Shown: positions 16,882-28,492, numbered from the stretch's first letter. The stretch is 64,000 bases of DNA from Brevibacterium sp. UCMA 11754 (GCF_021532275.1 NZ_JACBOT010000011.1:62001-126000); one strand, 5' to 3'. Program-made: numbers and translations. The notes: generated from the sequence alone by a model not told the origin.

Positions 16882-18021
16882 TCAGCGTCCTGCCTTCGGA
16901 GCCAGCACCTTCGCAATGACGCGGGCCAGGAGGTTGAGGAGCATGACCAGGGCGACGAGGACGAGGGCTGCTGCCCAGGCTCGCTCGGAGCTGGCCAGGG
17001 CGGCATCGCCGGGAGAGACCGGCCGCAGCTGCGAATCGTAGATGAAGGTCGGCAGAGTCGACATCCAACCGGAGAACAGGTTCCAGTTGAGAGCCTTGGC
17101 GAATCCGGCGGTGACCATGATCGGTGCAGTTTCGCCGATGACGCGGGCGATCGCGATGGTGATGCCGGAGAGGATGCCCGACACCGAGGTGGGCAGAACG
17201 ATTTTGACGATCGTCTTCCACTTCGGCACGCCCAGTGCGTAGGACGCCTCTCGCAGATCCATCGGGACCAGGCGCAGGATCTCCTCCGTGTTGCGCACGA
17301 CGATCGGAATCATGAGCACCGACAGTGCTACGGCGGCGGTGAAGCCTGTCTTCGCGATGCCTGCCGCGTCCGGCATGATGAACCCTGCGATGGTGGAGAA
17401 CAGCGCGAAGGCGAAGAGTCCGGCGACGATTGAGGGGATGCCGGTCATGACGTCGACGAGGAAGGTGATGGCCTTGCCCAGCCTGTTCTTCTCGGCGTAC
17501 TCGACGAGGTAGATCGCGGTCAGCACACCGATGGGGATCGAGATGATGCAGGCCATGACCGTGATCAGCACGGTGCCGACGATCGCGTGGTAGAAGCCAC
17601 CGGCAATTGTTGCTTCACCGGCGACGTACTGCTGGTCGAGGACACCCTTCATGCCGAGCATCGTGCGGGAGAGGAGGTCGAAGCTGATAGCGGCTCCGCC
17701 CTTGGAGATGGTCATCCAGAGCAGTGATATGAGGGGAACACAGGCGAGGATAAACGAGGATGTGACGACGGTGGTGGCCACCCGGTCGGTGGCCTTGCGG
17801 CGGCCCTCGTAGGCTCCGGAGAGCGCGAAGACGGCCACCACGTTGATGAGTCCGGCGAGGACTGCGACGACTGGGATGTTGAACCCGCCGAAGGCGATGA
17901 AGCTGATGATGATCGCGACGATGATCGAGGCGACTGCAACCACCCATGGTGTGGCCTTGGGGAGCTGCTTCGAGGTCAGGGCGCGGGACGTGGTCGTCGA
18001 ATTGTTCGTAGTAGTCAACAT
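16882..18021 (-). CDS. pstA: phosphate ABC transporter permease PstA
   Basis: The permease has about eight hydrophobic stretches. The PstA-type inner-membrane signature is present: an EAA-like loop DLREASYALGVPKWKTIVKIVLPTS (split) near residue 275, and the RVIGETAPIMVTAGFA segment typical of PstA. ATG 18021 is chosen because AAGGG lies nine bases upstream. A TTG at 18027 overlapping the pstC stop would have almost no SD spacing. With pstC it forms the membrane channel. The N-terminal 60 residues add two helices, longer than Escherichia coli PstA but normal in actinobacteria. Confidence 0.94.
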   Translation of the reverse strand: MLTTTNNSTTTSRALTSKQLPKATPWVVAVASIIVAIIISFIAFGGFNIPVVAVLAGLINVVAVFALSGAYEGRRKATDRVATTVVTSSFILACVPLISLLWMTISKGGAAISFDLLSRTMLGMKGVLDQQYVAGEATIAGGFYHAIVGTVLITVMACIISIPIGVLTAIYLVEYAEKNRLGKAITFLVDVMTGIPSIVAGLFAFALFSTIAGFIMPDAAGIAKTGFTAAVALSVLMIPIVVRNTEEILRLVPMDLREASYALGVPKWKTIVKIVLPTSVSGILSGITIAIARVIGETAPIMVTAGFAKALNWNLFSGWMSTLPTFIYDSQLRPVSPGDAALASSERAWAAALVLVALVMLLNLLARVIAKVLAPKAGR

Positions 18022-18023
18022 TC

Positions 18024-19031
18024 TCAACTGCCCTTCACCGAGGTCTTGGCAACAATTGCACGTGCGCCCATATTCACCAGCAAGGTGATGACGAAGAGGA
18101 CGAGGCCGACCGTGATCAGCTCGGACAGCCGCAGTCCGGCGGCTTCGGGGAAGTTCTGCGCGATCTCAGACGCGATGGTCTGGTTGCCGCTGACCACCAG
18201 GGACGCGGTGAGCAGGCCGGGGGAGAGGATCATGGCCACGGCCATGGTTTCTCCGAGTGCGCGGCCGAGGCCGAGCATGGTCGCCGAGGCGATGCCGGAC
18301 TTTCCGAACGGCAGCACCGACATGCGGATCATCTCCCAGCGCGTTGCGCCGAGAGCCAGGGCAGCTTCTTCCTGCAGACGGGGAGTCTGCAGGAAGATCT
18401 CACGGGTCAGGGAGGTGATGATCGGCAGGATCATGATGGAGAGTACGAGAGAGGCCGTCAGCAGTGTGCGGCCGGTGTTCGACACATCGCCGTTCGCATC
18501 GGGAGCGAAGATCGGGATCCAGCCGAACCACTTCGACAGCCACAGGTAGAACTCTGTGAGGCTGCCGGCGAGGGCGATTCCCCAGAGACCGTAGACGACC
18601 GAGGGGATCGCAGCGAGCAGGTCGATGACGTAGCCGAGGACCGGCGCCAGCTTCCGTGGTGCCATGTGCGTGGTGAACAGTGCGATGCCGAGTGCGAACG
18701 GGGTGGCCACGAGCAGCGCGATGGCGGAGGAGATGAGTGTGCCGATGACAAGCGGCCAGACGTAGGAGAAGAACCCTTTGCCGCCGGTGATCGAGCTCGG
18801 ATCATTGACCTGGGCTTCGATGGTGTCCGTAGACTGCGCCAGAAGGAACAGTGCGACTCCGGCCAGGATGAGCAGGATCAGGATGCCGGCGATGAGGGTC
18901 GCGGCCGAGAAGATTCGGTCACCGGGACGAACGACGGCTTTGGGCCTCTGGCCCGTGCCGGACTCGGGTTGTGAGTCCGGCTCAGGTGCTCCGGCAGGGC
19001 CGGACACTGTGGTCTGTGTGCTGGTCGGCAC
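18024..19031 (-). CDS. pstC: phosphate ABC transporter permease PstC
   Basis: The 335-residue protein has a polar, Pro/Glu-rich N-terminus, then six to seven helices. It carries the PstC EAA loop PRLQEEAALALGATRWEMIRMSVLP (split) around residue 215-240 and the downstream LGRALGETMAVAMILS. The GTG start at 19031 has GAGGAG upstream. It overlaps or abuts pstA. The 119-bp gap to pstS upstream contains a 15-bp hairpin (19084-19118), which may reduce readthrough so that more PstS than PstC is made. Confidence 0.95.
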   Translation of the reverse strand: MPTSTQTTVSGPAGAPEPDSQPESGTGQRPKAVVRPGDRIFSAATLIAGILILLILAGVALFLLAQSTDTIEAQVNDPSSITGGKGFFSYVWPLVIGTLISSAIALLVATPFALGIALFTTHMAPRKLAPVLGYVIDLLAAIPSVVYGLWGIALAGSLTEFYLWLSKWFGWIPIFAPDANGDVSNTGRTLLTASLVLSIMILPIITSLTREIFLQTPRLQEEAALALGATRWEMIRMSVLPFGKSGIASATMLGLGRALGETMAVAMILSPGLLTASLVVSGNQTIASEIAQNFPEAAGLRLSELITVGLVLFVITLLVNMGARAIVAKTSVKGS

Positions 19032-19083
19032 AAGTGCTCCTCATGAAACTTGCGGTGGATCCGGTGGACGGGTCCCTAGGCAC

Positions 19084-19118
19084 CGAAGAGCGGCGCAGGG
19101 TCGCTGCGCCGCTCTTCG
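19084..19118 (-). terminator. intra-operon hairpin between pstS and pstC
   Basis: A 15-bp stem (arms 19084-19098 and 19104-19118, core GAAGAGCGGCGCAG) has a 5-base loop. No T tract follows on the minus strand, so partial termination or protection of the pstS 3' end is more likely than full stop. Confidence 0.7.
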
Positions 19119-19150
19119 ACATATCAATTCTGCAGGTCAGCAGCCAAGAA

Positions 19151-20251
19151 TCAGCCTTCAACCTTGATCGAATCGATGACGGTTTCGATCTGCGAACGCA
19201 GGTCATCGGACAGTGGTGCGGAGCCGGCGGAATCCGCTGCCGACTTCTGTCCTTCCTCGGAGACGACGAACTTCTCCCAGGCCTTGACCATGTCCACGGT
19301 CTCCTGGTCCTTGTAAGACGAGCAGACGACGTGGTAGGAGACGAGGACGATCGGGTAGGCGCCCGATTCGGTGGTGTCGCGAGCCAGGTCGAAGGCAAGG
19401 TCGCCTTCGCTGCGGCCCTTGACCTTGTCGGACGCGTCGACGACCTTGGACGCGGCATCGGCCGAGAGCTCGACGTATTCTTCGCCGACCTTCACCTTGG
19501 CCTTGCTCAGTGATCCGACGGCGGAGGCGTCTGCGTAGCCGATGGCTCCGTCGGTGTCGGAGACGGTCTGCACGACACCGTCGGTGCCCTGTGCGGCTTC
19601 GCCACCGAAGTCCTTGGGGAAGTCCCCGCTGATCTCAGCGTCCCAGTCCTTCTCGGCCGTGGCCTTGAGGTACTCGGCGAAGTTCTCCGTGGTGCCGGAG
19701 TCATCGGCACGGTGCACGGCAGTGATCTTCGTGTCGGGGAGATCGGCATCAGGGTTGTCGGCCTTGATCGCCTTGTCGTTCCACTTGCTGATCTCGCCCT
19801 TGAAGATCTTGGCGATCGTCGAAGGCGCGAGGTTGAGCTCATCGACGCCCTTGACGTTGAAGGTCACTGCGATGGGGGAGATGTAGACGGGGAACTCGTA
19901 GGCACCATCGGCGCCGCAAGCTTCTTTGCCCTGCTTGACCTCGTCGTCGTCGAGGTGAGCGTCAGACCCGGCGAACTGAGCGTTTCCGGCCAGGAACTGC
20001 TCACGGCCCGCACCTGAACCGTCGGGCGAGTAGTTGACGGTCACGCCGGAGTTCTCTGAGGCGAAGTCGGCGGTCCATGCATCCATCGCGGCCTTCTGCG
20101 ATGAGGCGCCGATTCCGGTCAGTGTGCCCTGCAGATCACTGTCGCCGCCGCTTGCTTCTTCTCCAGTGGCAGAGGTTCCGCCACAGGCCGACAGGGTGAG
20201 TGCGCCGGCTGCGAGGATTGCAGCGGATGGTGCCAGGTGCTTCAGCTTCAC
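19151..20251 (-). CDS. pstS: phosphate-binding lipoprotein PstS
   Basis: The 366-residue lipoprotein has a signal peptide ending in the lipobox LSACGG (Cys about 23). The mature part has PstS phosphate-site features: GIGASSQKAAMDAW, YSPDGSGAGREQFL and TAVHRADDSGTTENFAEYL. These bind phosphate outside the membrane and pass it to PstCA. GTG at 20251 is used because AAAGG lies eight bases upstream and the signal peptide begins there. A start nine codons further up would add residues before the lysines. PHO-box repeats lie about 90 bases upstream, so PhoP-type activation under phosphate limitation is expected. Confidence 0.95.
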   Translation of the reverse strand: MKLKHLAPSAAILAAGALTLSACGGTSATGEEASGGDSDLQGTLTGIGASSQKAAMDAWTADFASENSGVTVNYSPDGSGAGREQFLAGNAQFAGSDAHLDDDEVKQGKEACGADGAYEFPVYISPIAVTFNVKGVDELNLAPSTIAKIFKGEISKWNDKAIKADNPDADLPDTKITAVHRADDSGTTENFAEYLKATAEKDWDAEISGDFPKDFGGEAAQGTDGVVQTVSDTDGAIGYADASAVGSLSKAKVKVGEEYVELSADAASKVVDASDKVKGRSEGDLAFDLARDTTESGAYPIVLVSYHVVCSSYKDQETVDMVKAWEKFVVSEEGQKSAADSAGSAPLSDDLRSQIETVIDSIKVEG

Positions 20252-20341
20252 GAAGATGCCTTTCGAGTATGAGAACACTGTTCGAGATTGTTCGATCTTT
20301 CGTGTTACACGCTAAGGATCGTGCGTAAAGCCCTGGGAGTC

Positions 20342-20363
20342 GCTAAGTGAATGGAGGGTGAAT
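20342..20363 (-). promoter_or_regulatory. PHO box (two 11-bp direct repeats) upstream of pstS
   Basis: On the minus strand, ATTCACCCTCC and ATTCACTTAGC stand head to tail at exactly 11 bp, preceded by a weaker third unit (20364-20374). This matches the GTTCACC-type direct repeats bound by PhoP in actinomycetes. The rest of the 339-bp gap 20252-20590 holds a 24-bp duplication at 20450-20490 and no other feature I can support. Confidence 0.65.
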
Positions 20364-20449
20364 GAATCCTGAAGGCTTCAGGTCGGGGTGAGTGCTCCAT
20401 CACAGGAACCTGCGGATTCATGAAAGGATGCTTGTCGGGACGACGTTGT

Positions 20450-20490
20450 CCCGATTTCGCAGGGCTGAATCGGCCCGATTTCGCAGGGCA
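20450..20490. repeat. 24-bp duplication upstream of the methyltransferase gene
   Basis: The segment CCCGATTTCGCAGGGC occurs at 20450 and again at 20474, i.e. a 24-bp period with a diverged tail. It lies about 100 bases upstream of the methyltransferase start. Confidence 0.6.
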
Positions 20491-20590
20491 GCGCGCTGAG
20501 GTTCGTCGACCTCTTGTCGATGATCACCGGGGTCCATAGAGTGACGTGCCAGAACATGCCGTCATTCATATTCTCGATGAGGAGAAGCCC

Positions 20591-21406
20591 ATGTCAGCCG
20601 AGCACCACTACATGTTCGAAGACGCCCTAGAGGAAGAGATCCGTCTGCGTGAGCAGTCGACCGTTCTGGATCCTCTGACCGAAGAGCTGCTTGTTCGAGC
20701 CGGAGTCGGTCCCGGGATGAAGGTGCTGGATCTGGGTACCGGGACCGGAGCCGTGGCCGCGATCGCAGCGAATCTCGTCGGAGAGACCGGCTATGTTCTC
20801 GGCATCGACCGGGACGTCGAGTCCCTGACGGCTGCCCGAGCAGTCCTGGCCGGTGTGCCCCAAGTCGAATTCGCCGAGGCGGTTCTTCCCGATCTGGAAC
20901 TCGACGGCACCTTCGACGCCGTCGTCGGACGGGCTGTGATCATGCACGTCCCCGATCCCGAGGCGGTCCTACGCTCTGCCGCCGTGCAGCTTCGTCCGGG
21001 TGGGCTGCTGTGCATGCACGAACCCGATATGACCTACATGTGGACGAACGAGGAGACCCCGCTCTGGAATCGTGCGCGCACCTGGATCCTCCAGGCCTTC
21101 GACGAGCTCGGCGTGCATGCCCAGATGGGGCCGGAGCTCTTCACCGCTTACCGTGCAGCGGGTCTGCCGGATCCGAAGATGATGATGGGTGCTCCGGTGG
21201 GCGGACGCGGGGATTCGCCTGCTTTCGGATGGTCGAACATCATCACGGCGGTCGTGCCGCTGCTGGAGAGACTGGGCATCGCCAGCGCCGAGGAGATCGG
21301 GATCGACACGCTCACCGATCGGCTCAATGATGAGATCGATGCCCTCGATGGCATGGTCATGGGCCCGCCGATGTACGGAGCATGGTGCAGACTCCCCGCC
21401 CACTGA
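20591..21406 (+). CDS. SAM-dependent methyltransferase (class I)
   Basis: The ATG at 20591 has GAGGAG nine bases upstream and is preferred over a GTG at 20546. The 271-residue protein has the Rossmann SAM site: motif I VLDLGTGTGAVAAIAANL (about 43-60), acidic motif II GIDRDVESL and motif IV AVVGRAVIMHVPDP, then LRPGGLLCMHEPD. The C-terminal third (LFTAYRAAGLPDPKMMMGAPVGG) likely shapes the acceptor site. The acceptor is unknown. It resembles the ubiE/arsenite-type group of small-molecule methyltransferases. A second methyltransferase of the same length at 26686 has similar architecture. The stop codon is duplicated in an 18-bp repeat (CTGAGGAACC twice, 21403-21431). Confidence 0.85.
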   Translation: MSAEHHYMFEDALEEEIRLREQSTVLDPLTEELLVRAGVGPGMKVLDLGTGTGAVAAIAANLVGETGYVLGIDRDVESLTAARAVLAGVPQVEFAEAVLPDLELDGTFDAVVGRAVIMHVPDPEAVLRSAAVQLRPGGLLCMHEPDMTYMWTNEETPLWNRARTWILQAFDELGVHAQMGPELFTAYRAAGLPDPKMMMGAPVGGRGDSPAFGWSNIITAVVPLLERLGIASAEEIGIDTLTDRLNDEIDALDGMVMGPPMYGAWCRLPAH

Positions 21407-21434
21407 GGAACCGGGCCCCCCTGAGGAACCAGTC

Positions 21435-22405
21435 TCAGGCGTCGATCGGGCGGATCCGTTCGAATTCGACGATGCGCGGCACTGCGCCCGGACGCACATA
21501 GGCGACGAGGATCTCACCGGGTTTGAGGTAGGGGTCTTCGCGCGGCAACTTCTCCGCGATGCGCTGTGGGGCGTACTTCGCATAGACCTCGAGGATCAGA
21601 GGCAGGACAGGCCGGTGGGTGCAGTAGATGACCGGCCTGCCCTTCTCCAGCAGCTTCTCGATGAATCGGGAGGTCTTGTCGGGGTTCGCAGAGCTCGCCT
21701 TCTCGCTCAGGCACGAAGCCCTGCGGATGGGCTTGCCGGTCGCCGCGGACAGCGGAGCGAGCGTGGCCATGCACCGCTTCCAGGGGCTCGAGATCAGTCT
21801 CTTCGTGCCCCACGCTGAGAGCAGCCCGGTCAGAGCCATGGCCTGACGGGTCCCCAAAGCCAGCAGCGGGCGCACGTGCTCCGTCTCATGCCACTTCGCT
21901 CGGGGAAATGCCTTCCCGTGGCGGACGAGGATCAGAGGCCAGGCACGCAGTGCGTTGGTCGAATCGAATTTCTCCAGCGCATCGAGCTGGTCGCGATCCG
22001 CGTAGGAAGTCAGCTTCGTTCGCGCCTCGCCGACGGGAAGCCACTTCACCTCGTCGACCTCGCGTTGATTCATCGGAGTGAAGGTGTGCTCGCCCTTGAC
22101 CTGTGCTGACCAGTAGAAGACCTTCTTGAGGTGCTTTCCGCCGACCATGTATTCCGCCGCAGGCAGGGGGACGCCGAGGGTGATATCGAGTCCCGTCTCC
22201 TCCTTGACCTCGCGAATCGCCGTCTCCGGAAGGGTCTCGCCTGATTCCACCTTGCCCTTGGGCCAGGACCAGTCGTTGTAGCGGGGGCGGTGGATGAGAG
22301 CGACCTCGAGTCCTTCGCTGCCATTGCGCCAGCACAGCGCACCGGCGGCGAGGATATCGGCGGTGACGCGTGAGGATGCCTGCGCGGATCCGACCGATTT
22401 CGGGC

Positions 22406-22409
<4 letters not shown>
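21435..22409 (-). CDS. NUDIX hydrolase fused to histidine phosphatase (MutT1-like)
   Basis: Residues 15-145 form a NUDIX domain with the box [22 protein letters not shown] split around residue 50 (G-x5-E-x7-REUxEE). Residues 155-324 form a phosphoglycerate-mutase-like domain with [12 protein letters not shown] (catalytic RHG) and late His in YCTHRPVLP. This two-domain order is that of mycobacterial MutT1, which cleans 8-oxo-dGTP and diadenosine polyphosphates. The TTG start overlaps the ppk stop (TTGA) with GGAGA six bases upstream, so it is translated with ppk. Sharing an operon with polyphosphate kinase is common in actinobacteria. Confidence 0.9.
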
Positions 22410-24550
<2,141 letters not shown>

Positions 24551-24554
24551 CGCT

Positions 24555-25523
24555 CTACTCCTGGTTGCGTTCGGTCGAGGAAGCCGGCGCATAGGACACG
24601 TGCGCCACCGCGACATGGAATCCCAGCCGCTCGTACAAGCCTAGCGCCGGCGCGTTGTCGGATTCGACGTAGAGTTCGATCACACTCGCGCCGGCGGCGA
24701 CCATCCGGCGCATGCCCTCGATCGTCAGCGCCTTGCCCACACCCTTGGCATGGATGCTCGGGTCGACCCCGACGACATAGACCTCGCCGAGGCGGCCCTC
24801 AGCGCCGAAGTCCGTGAGCTTGGTCTGGTGGAATCCGATGACCTGTTCATCCCGGATGGCGAGGATCACCGAATCCGGGTCGAAGTCGGGTGCCTGGATG
24901 ATCTCGGCGAAGTCCTCAGCCGTCTGCGACCCCTGCTCTGGGTGCCAGTCGAAGGCCGCGTTGTTGACTCGCCGCCAACCGTCCTCATCACCGGAGGTGA
25001 AGGAGCGGATCGTGACACCTTCCGGCGCCGAGGTCTGCGGCAGGTCATCGAGTGAGAGTCCCGAACCGGTGCGCATCTGGTAGAGAACGCGATCACGACC
25101 GAGGTCGTGCTTCTTCGCCAGTGCCTGTGCGCCTGGGTGGTCGCCGTGTGACCAGCACCAGGAGTCGGGCTCTTCCTGAAGAATCGTCGACAGCAGCTCT
25201 TCGCCCAGGCCCTGACCGCGGTGATCGGGGTCGATGAGGAATTCGGCCGCATGACGATCGCCCTGGAGCGCGCGGATGCCGAAGCCGATGAGAGCGCCGT
25301 CGTCGGCGTTCGAGTCTGCTGAGTCGTCGGCATAGATTCGCCATACGCTGGAAGCCGTCTGCGCGGAGTGAGATTCGTTCTCGCCGGTGGCGATGGCCAG
25401 GAGTCCGCCGGAGATCTCAGCGGACCCATCGGCTGCTGCCACGCGGTCGAGGAAGGTCAGCTCCGTCTCGGAGAGAGTGGTGATCGGGGTTCCGGTCACG
25501 GCTCCGCTGGCTTCGATTCTCAT
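24555..25523 (-). CDS. mshD: mycothiol synthase
   Basis: MshD acetylates Cys-GlcN-Ins in the last step of mycothiol synthesis. The 322-residue protein holds two GNAT domains. The first has [21 protein letters not shown] (split) around 75-95; the active second one has [23 protein letters not shown] (split) around 245-265 and [22 protein letters not shown]. Length and duplicated GNAT layout are those of MshD, which is restricted to actinobacteria. Its ATG overlaps the regulator stop (ATGA), and its own stop is four bases before ppk. The order regulator-mshD resembles Rv0818-Rv0819 of Mycobacterium tuberculosis. Confidence 0.93.
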   Translation of the reverse strand: MRIEASGAVTGTPITTLSETELTFLDRVAAADGSAEISGGLLAIATGENESHSAQTASSVWRIYADDSADSNADDGALIGFGIRALQGDRHAAEFLIDPDHRGQGLGEELLSTILQEEPDSWCWSHGDHPGAQALAKKHDLGRDRVLYQMRTGSGLSLDDLPQTSAPEGVTIRSFTSGDEDGWRRVNNAAFDWHPEQGSQTAEDFAEIIQAPDFDPDSVILAIRDEQVIGFHQTKLTDFGAEGRLGEVYVVGVDPSIHAKGVGKALTIEGMRRMVAAGASVIELYVESDNAPALGLYERLGFHVAVAHVSYAPASSTERNQE

Positions 25524-26497
25524 ACCTTCACGTCCTCCTCGTTCGACTCTGCTTCCGGCTGTTCGTGGTCAGCCTGTTCGTGCTCCGCGACCTCGTCAGT
25601 GGCCGCCGCTGCGTCGGTCTCCACCGCTGCGTCGGTGTCTGGCGTTTCTTCGTTGTCCGAATCTGTCTCATCACCGTCGCCGTGTTCGGCTGCGGAGTCG
25701 GGGCTGAAGCGGTAGCCGACGTAGCGGACGGTGTGGATGGCGTTCTCGAAGTCTTTGCCGAGTTTCGCACGCACGCGGCGGACATGCACATCGACGGTGC
25801 GGGTCCCTCCGAAGTAGTCATCGCCCCACACCGCGAGCAGGATCTCATCGCGGGTGAAGACACGTTCGGGGTGCATCGCGAAGAACTTCAGCAGGGCGAA
25901 TTCGCGGTAGGTCAGGTCGAGGCTGCGTTCGCCCAGGTGTGCGGTGAACGCGGTCTCGTCGATGCGCAGGGCGCCGCTGACGACGATCATGGGCTCGCCC
26001 TCGCTCGTCCAGGGGCCGCTGGTGTTCCAGGATGGGCGGTCGGGGCGCGATCCTCCGACGGTGGGTGTCGAGCCGGCTGCGCTCACGCCGGCCCCGCCTC
26101 CCCATGAGGCAGCACCGTGTGAGGCCTGCGCCCGGTGGTGATCACGTGCCAGACGCAGGCGGGCCTCCACCTCGGCGGGGCCGGCAGTGGTGAGGACGAT
26201 GTCGGACACGTTCCATTTCGCCGAGGCGGTGGCCAGTCCGCCTTCGCTGAGCACGACGATGATCGGAGCAGCGATGCGCGTCTGCGCCACCGCCTCGGCG
26301 ATGGCAGGTGCCAAGGACAGGTCCAGGCAGGCGTCGGCGACGACGATGTCGGCACTGAGCGAGTTGGAGTCTGCCCGGCTCAGCTGATCGAGGCCGAGGC
26401 GTTCGATCTGGTGGCCGAGATACTGCAGGGACTCTGGGGCGACGGGGGAGTCGAGGCGGGGTGCAGGACAGATGTGCAGGATTCGCATGTGCTCCAT
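25520..26497 (-). CDS. GlnR-like orphan response regulator (winged helix)
   Basis: The N-terminal receiver-like domain (1-120) has VVLSEGGLATASAKWNVSD and TTAGPAEVEARLRLAR, close to actinobacterial GlnR, which lacks a working phosphorylation pocket. An 80-residue Gly/Ser/Pro linker leads to an OmpR-type DNA-binding domain (about 165-265: LDLTYREFALLKFFAMHPER, then WGDDYFGGTRTVDVHVRRVR). The protein then carries a 60-residue acidic Asp/Glu/Thr/Ala tail not usual in the family, partly built of repeats. ATG 26497 follows AGGAGG very closely; Met4 may be the real start. First gene of the mshD-ppk operon; nitrogen control is inferred from the family. Confidence 0.82.
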   Translation of the reverse strand: MEHMRILHICPAPRLDSPVAPESLQYLGHQIERLGLDQLSRADSNSLSADIVVADACLDLSLAPAIAEAVAQTRIAAPIIVVLSEGGLATASAKWNVSDIVLTTAGPAEVEARLRLARDHHRAQASHGAASWGGGAGVSAAGSTPTVGGSRPDRPSWNTSGPWTSEGEPMIVVSGALRIDETAFTAHLGERSLDLTYREFALLKFFAMHPERVFTRDEILLAVWGDDYFGGTRTVDVHVRRVRAKLGKDFENAIHTVRYVGYRFSPDSAAEHGDGDETDSDNEETPDTDAAVETDAAAATDEVAEHEQADHEQPEAESNEEDVKV

Positions 26498-26615
26498 CCA
26501 CCTCCTCGGACTCGGCTCGGCCGCTGAAGTAGCAGCCTGAGGAAAGTATACCGAGGGTGCCCAGCTGTGCTTCTTCGATAACTGCCCAACTGCTTCTCAG
26601 ATGCCTAGGGGAGGG

Positions 26616-26679
26616 CAACAGGTCACAGGGGAGGGGTAACGGGGCACAGGAGAGAACAGGTCACAGGAGAAGGGAGGGA
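26616..26679. repeat. imperfect 18-21-bp tandem repeat downstream of the methyltransferase
   Basis: Three purine-rich units with CACAGG(G/A)GA(G/A) cores start near 26616, 26638 and 26656, just past the stop of the minus-strand methyltransferase. Confidence 0.6.
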
Positions 26680-26685
26680 TGCCGG

Positions 26686-27501
26686 TCATGCGGTCGGCTT
26701 GCGCCCTGTCGTGTAGGTCAGTGAGAAGAAGCGCGCGCGGAACTCGGGGTCGGTCAGCATGGTGCGGTAGCGGTCCAGGTCTTCGCGACGGAGACCGGTG
26801 GCGAGGAGACCTTCCTCGTTCTGCAGGCTGAGGTTCAGATGGTAGCTCGTCCAGGGTCCACCGCCGCGGGCCAGAGGAACGAGGTGCTGCGCGGCGACAT
26901 CCGCGAGCCCGGCTCCGAACATCTCGACCTCGGTCCGGTCGGCCCAGCCGTAGTCGCAGTCGACTTCCGGGCCTAACCGCTGATACGCCGCGTGGTTGTA
27001 TCTCCGCCATACCGCGTGGTCGGATTCCTCCGGTGCCACGAGCAGTTCCGCGGCGACACCGACATCTGCGATGACGAGCCATCCTCCGGGAGCCAACTGC
27101 TCGACGAGCTGGGCGAAGACCCGTCTCCGGGCAGACAGGTGGGCGAGGACCAGGCGCGCATGGATGAGGTCGAACGGCCCGATGGGGACGCCGTTGTGGA
27201 CATCGTGATGGACGACGTCGACACCTGGGGACGCACCCAGGTTCGTCACGTCCTTGTCGACGGCCAGGACGCTGCCGCCGAAGTCTGCTGCCATCATTTC
27301 GGCGATGGAGCCGTTTCCGGCTCCGACCTCCAGATACCTTGCGTTCTCCTTCGGCTGAAGCGACCTCAGCACTGTACGCGTCGTCGGGTCGAGGAGTGCG
27401 GATAGAAGGGTGAGCTGCTGTGTGCCCAGATCGGTTCCGGTTCCGCAGCTGAGGTCGTATTGGTCGGCGGTGCAGCTGCCTGTTGTCAGCACATTGGTCA
27501 T
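26686..27501 (-). CDS. SAM-dependent methyltransferase (class I)
   Basis: The ATG at 27501 has GGAGA seven bases upstream; longer in-frame starts are weaker. The 271-residue protein has ARYLEVGAGNGSIAEMMA (motif I, about 53-70), LAVDKDV, a short segment FDLIHARLVLAHL and LAPGGWLVIADVG. The C-terminal half binds the acceptor, which is not known. It shares length and general plan with the methyltransferase at 20591, but the two are not close copies. It is divergent from the membrane protein gene at 27689 and followed by a short tandem array. Confidence 0.85.
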   Translation of the reverse strand: MTNVLTTGSCTADQYDLSCGTGTDLGTQQLTLLSALLDPTTRTVLRSLQPKENARYLEVGAGNGSIAEMMAADFGGSVLAVDKDVTNLGASPGVDVVHHDVHNGVPIGPFDLIHARLVLAHLSARRRVFAQLVEQLAPGGWLVIADVGVAAELLVAPEESDHAVWRRYNHAAYQRLGPEVDCDYGWADRTEVEMFGAGLADVAAQHLVPLARGGGPWTSYHLNLSLQNEEGLLATGLRREDLDRYRTMLTDPEFRARFFSLTYTTGRKPTA

Positions 27502-27688
27502 GAGATTCTCCATCAGAAGTGAGCAGGTTCGCATCAGCGTAGGTCGCTGCGTCAGGAGTGAACAGGGTCGGCTGTGACTCAGCAGATGCCCGCAAGGACA
27601 GACGATGAGCGGCGTCGGTGACGTCGGCGGGGATCGCCGACACTGGCCCAAATCGCGTCGCCTCGGCCGAATAAGGCACGATAGTGCT

Positions 27689-28492
27689 GTGATCAGATGG
27701 ATTCGAGTAGTTGTCGCGCTGGCCTTGGCGCTGGCCCTCAGTGCCTCCGTGTACTGGGGCTACACCTTGTTCCTGCTGGCGACCGGGCTCATCGTCTTCG
27801 GTGTCGCCTACGGCTGGCCGCGACTGACAGACTCACCGCAGCCTCGCGCGACGTCGATCATGCTCGGCCTCTTCGGCGTGGCCGGACTGCTCGCGGCGTT
27901 CCGCGACGACGCAGCACCCTATCTTGACTGGCTTCCTGTCCTGGCGGGTCTCGGCCTGCTCTGGACCTTCGTGCAGAATCTCACCCGGGGAATGGGTGCC
28001 TCTGATGCCGTAGCCAACGTCTCAGCCCAAGTTGCGGGCGTGGTCATCGTCCTGTCCGCAAGCACCTGGGTCGCGGCGATCACCATGCCCGGCGACAAGG
28101 AAGCCATCGTCGTCGGCCTCGTCTCGCTCATCGTCGCTGGTTGCATGACAGCCCTGCCCTGGCCTGCGATCTACACGTCTCCGCTGGCGATTGCGATGCC
28201 GGTGGCGGTCGCCGGGATCCTCTCGGTCCTCATCTTCAAGGACGCCATCAGCGTGCCTGTCTCGCTCGTCCTCGGCGGCATCATGGGGCTGTTGGTCGCC
28301 GGCGTCGACCGCATGCTCGGGCTGATCGCCTATAGCCAGTACCAGGCTGTGAGCCTTGAGCTCTCCCAGAACATCGAGTTGAAGAAGAACGTGGAGAAAG
28401 CCCGCAGCTTTGCCGTTCAGCTCGCGCTCGGGGCCGCTCCCATCGCCCTCGGCGGTGTCGTCGTCTATTCCCTGGAGCGCATCGCCTTCTGA
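27689..28492 (+). CDS. polytopic membrane protein of unknown function (267 aa)
   Basis: The GTG at 27689 opens directly into the first hydrophobic helix (IRWIRVVVALALALALSASV). An in-frame ATG at 27605 would add a polar 28-residue extension with no SD. About eight helices follow, and the chain ends with a charged amphipathic segment (LELSQNIELKKNVEKARSF) before a last helix. No family motif is recognised. Neighbours (38-aa protein, nitrobindin, YgfZ) lie downstream on the same strand. A 9-bp stem overlaps the stop codon. Confidence 0.65.
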   Translation: MIRWIRVVVALALALALSASVYWGYTLFLLATGLIVFGVAYGWPRLTDSPQPRATSIMLGLFGVAGLLAAFRDDAAPYLDWLPVLAGLGLLWTFVQNLTRGMGASDAVANVSAQVAGVVIVLSASTWVAAITMPGDKEAIVVGLVSLIVAGCMTALPWPAIYTSPLAIAMPVAVAGILSVLIFKDAISVPVSLVLGGIMGLLVAGVDRMLGLIAYSQYQAVSLELSQNIELKKNVEKARSFAVQLALGAAPIALGGVVVYSLERIAF

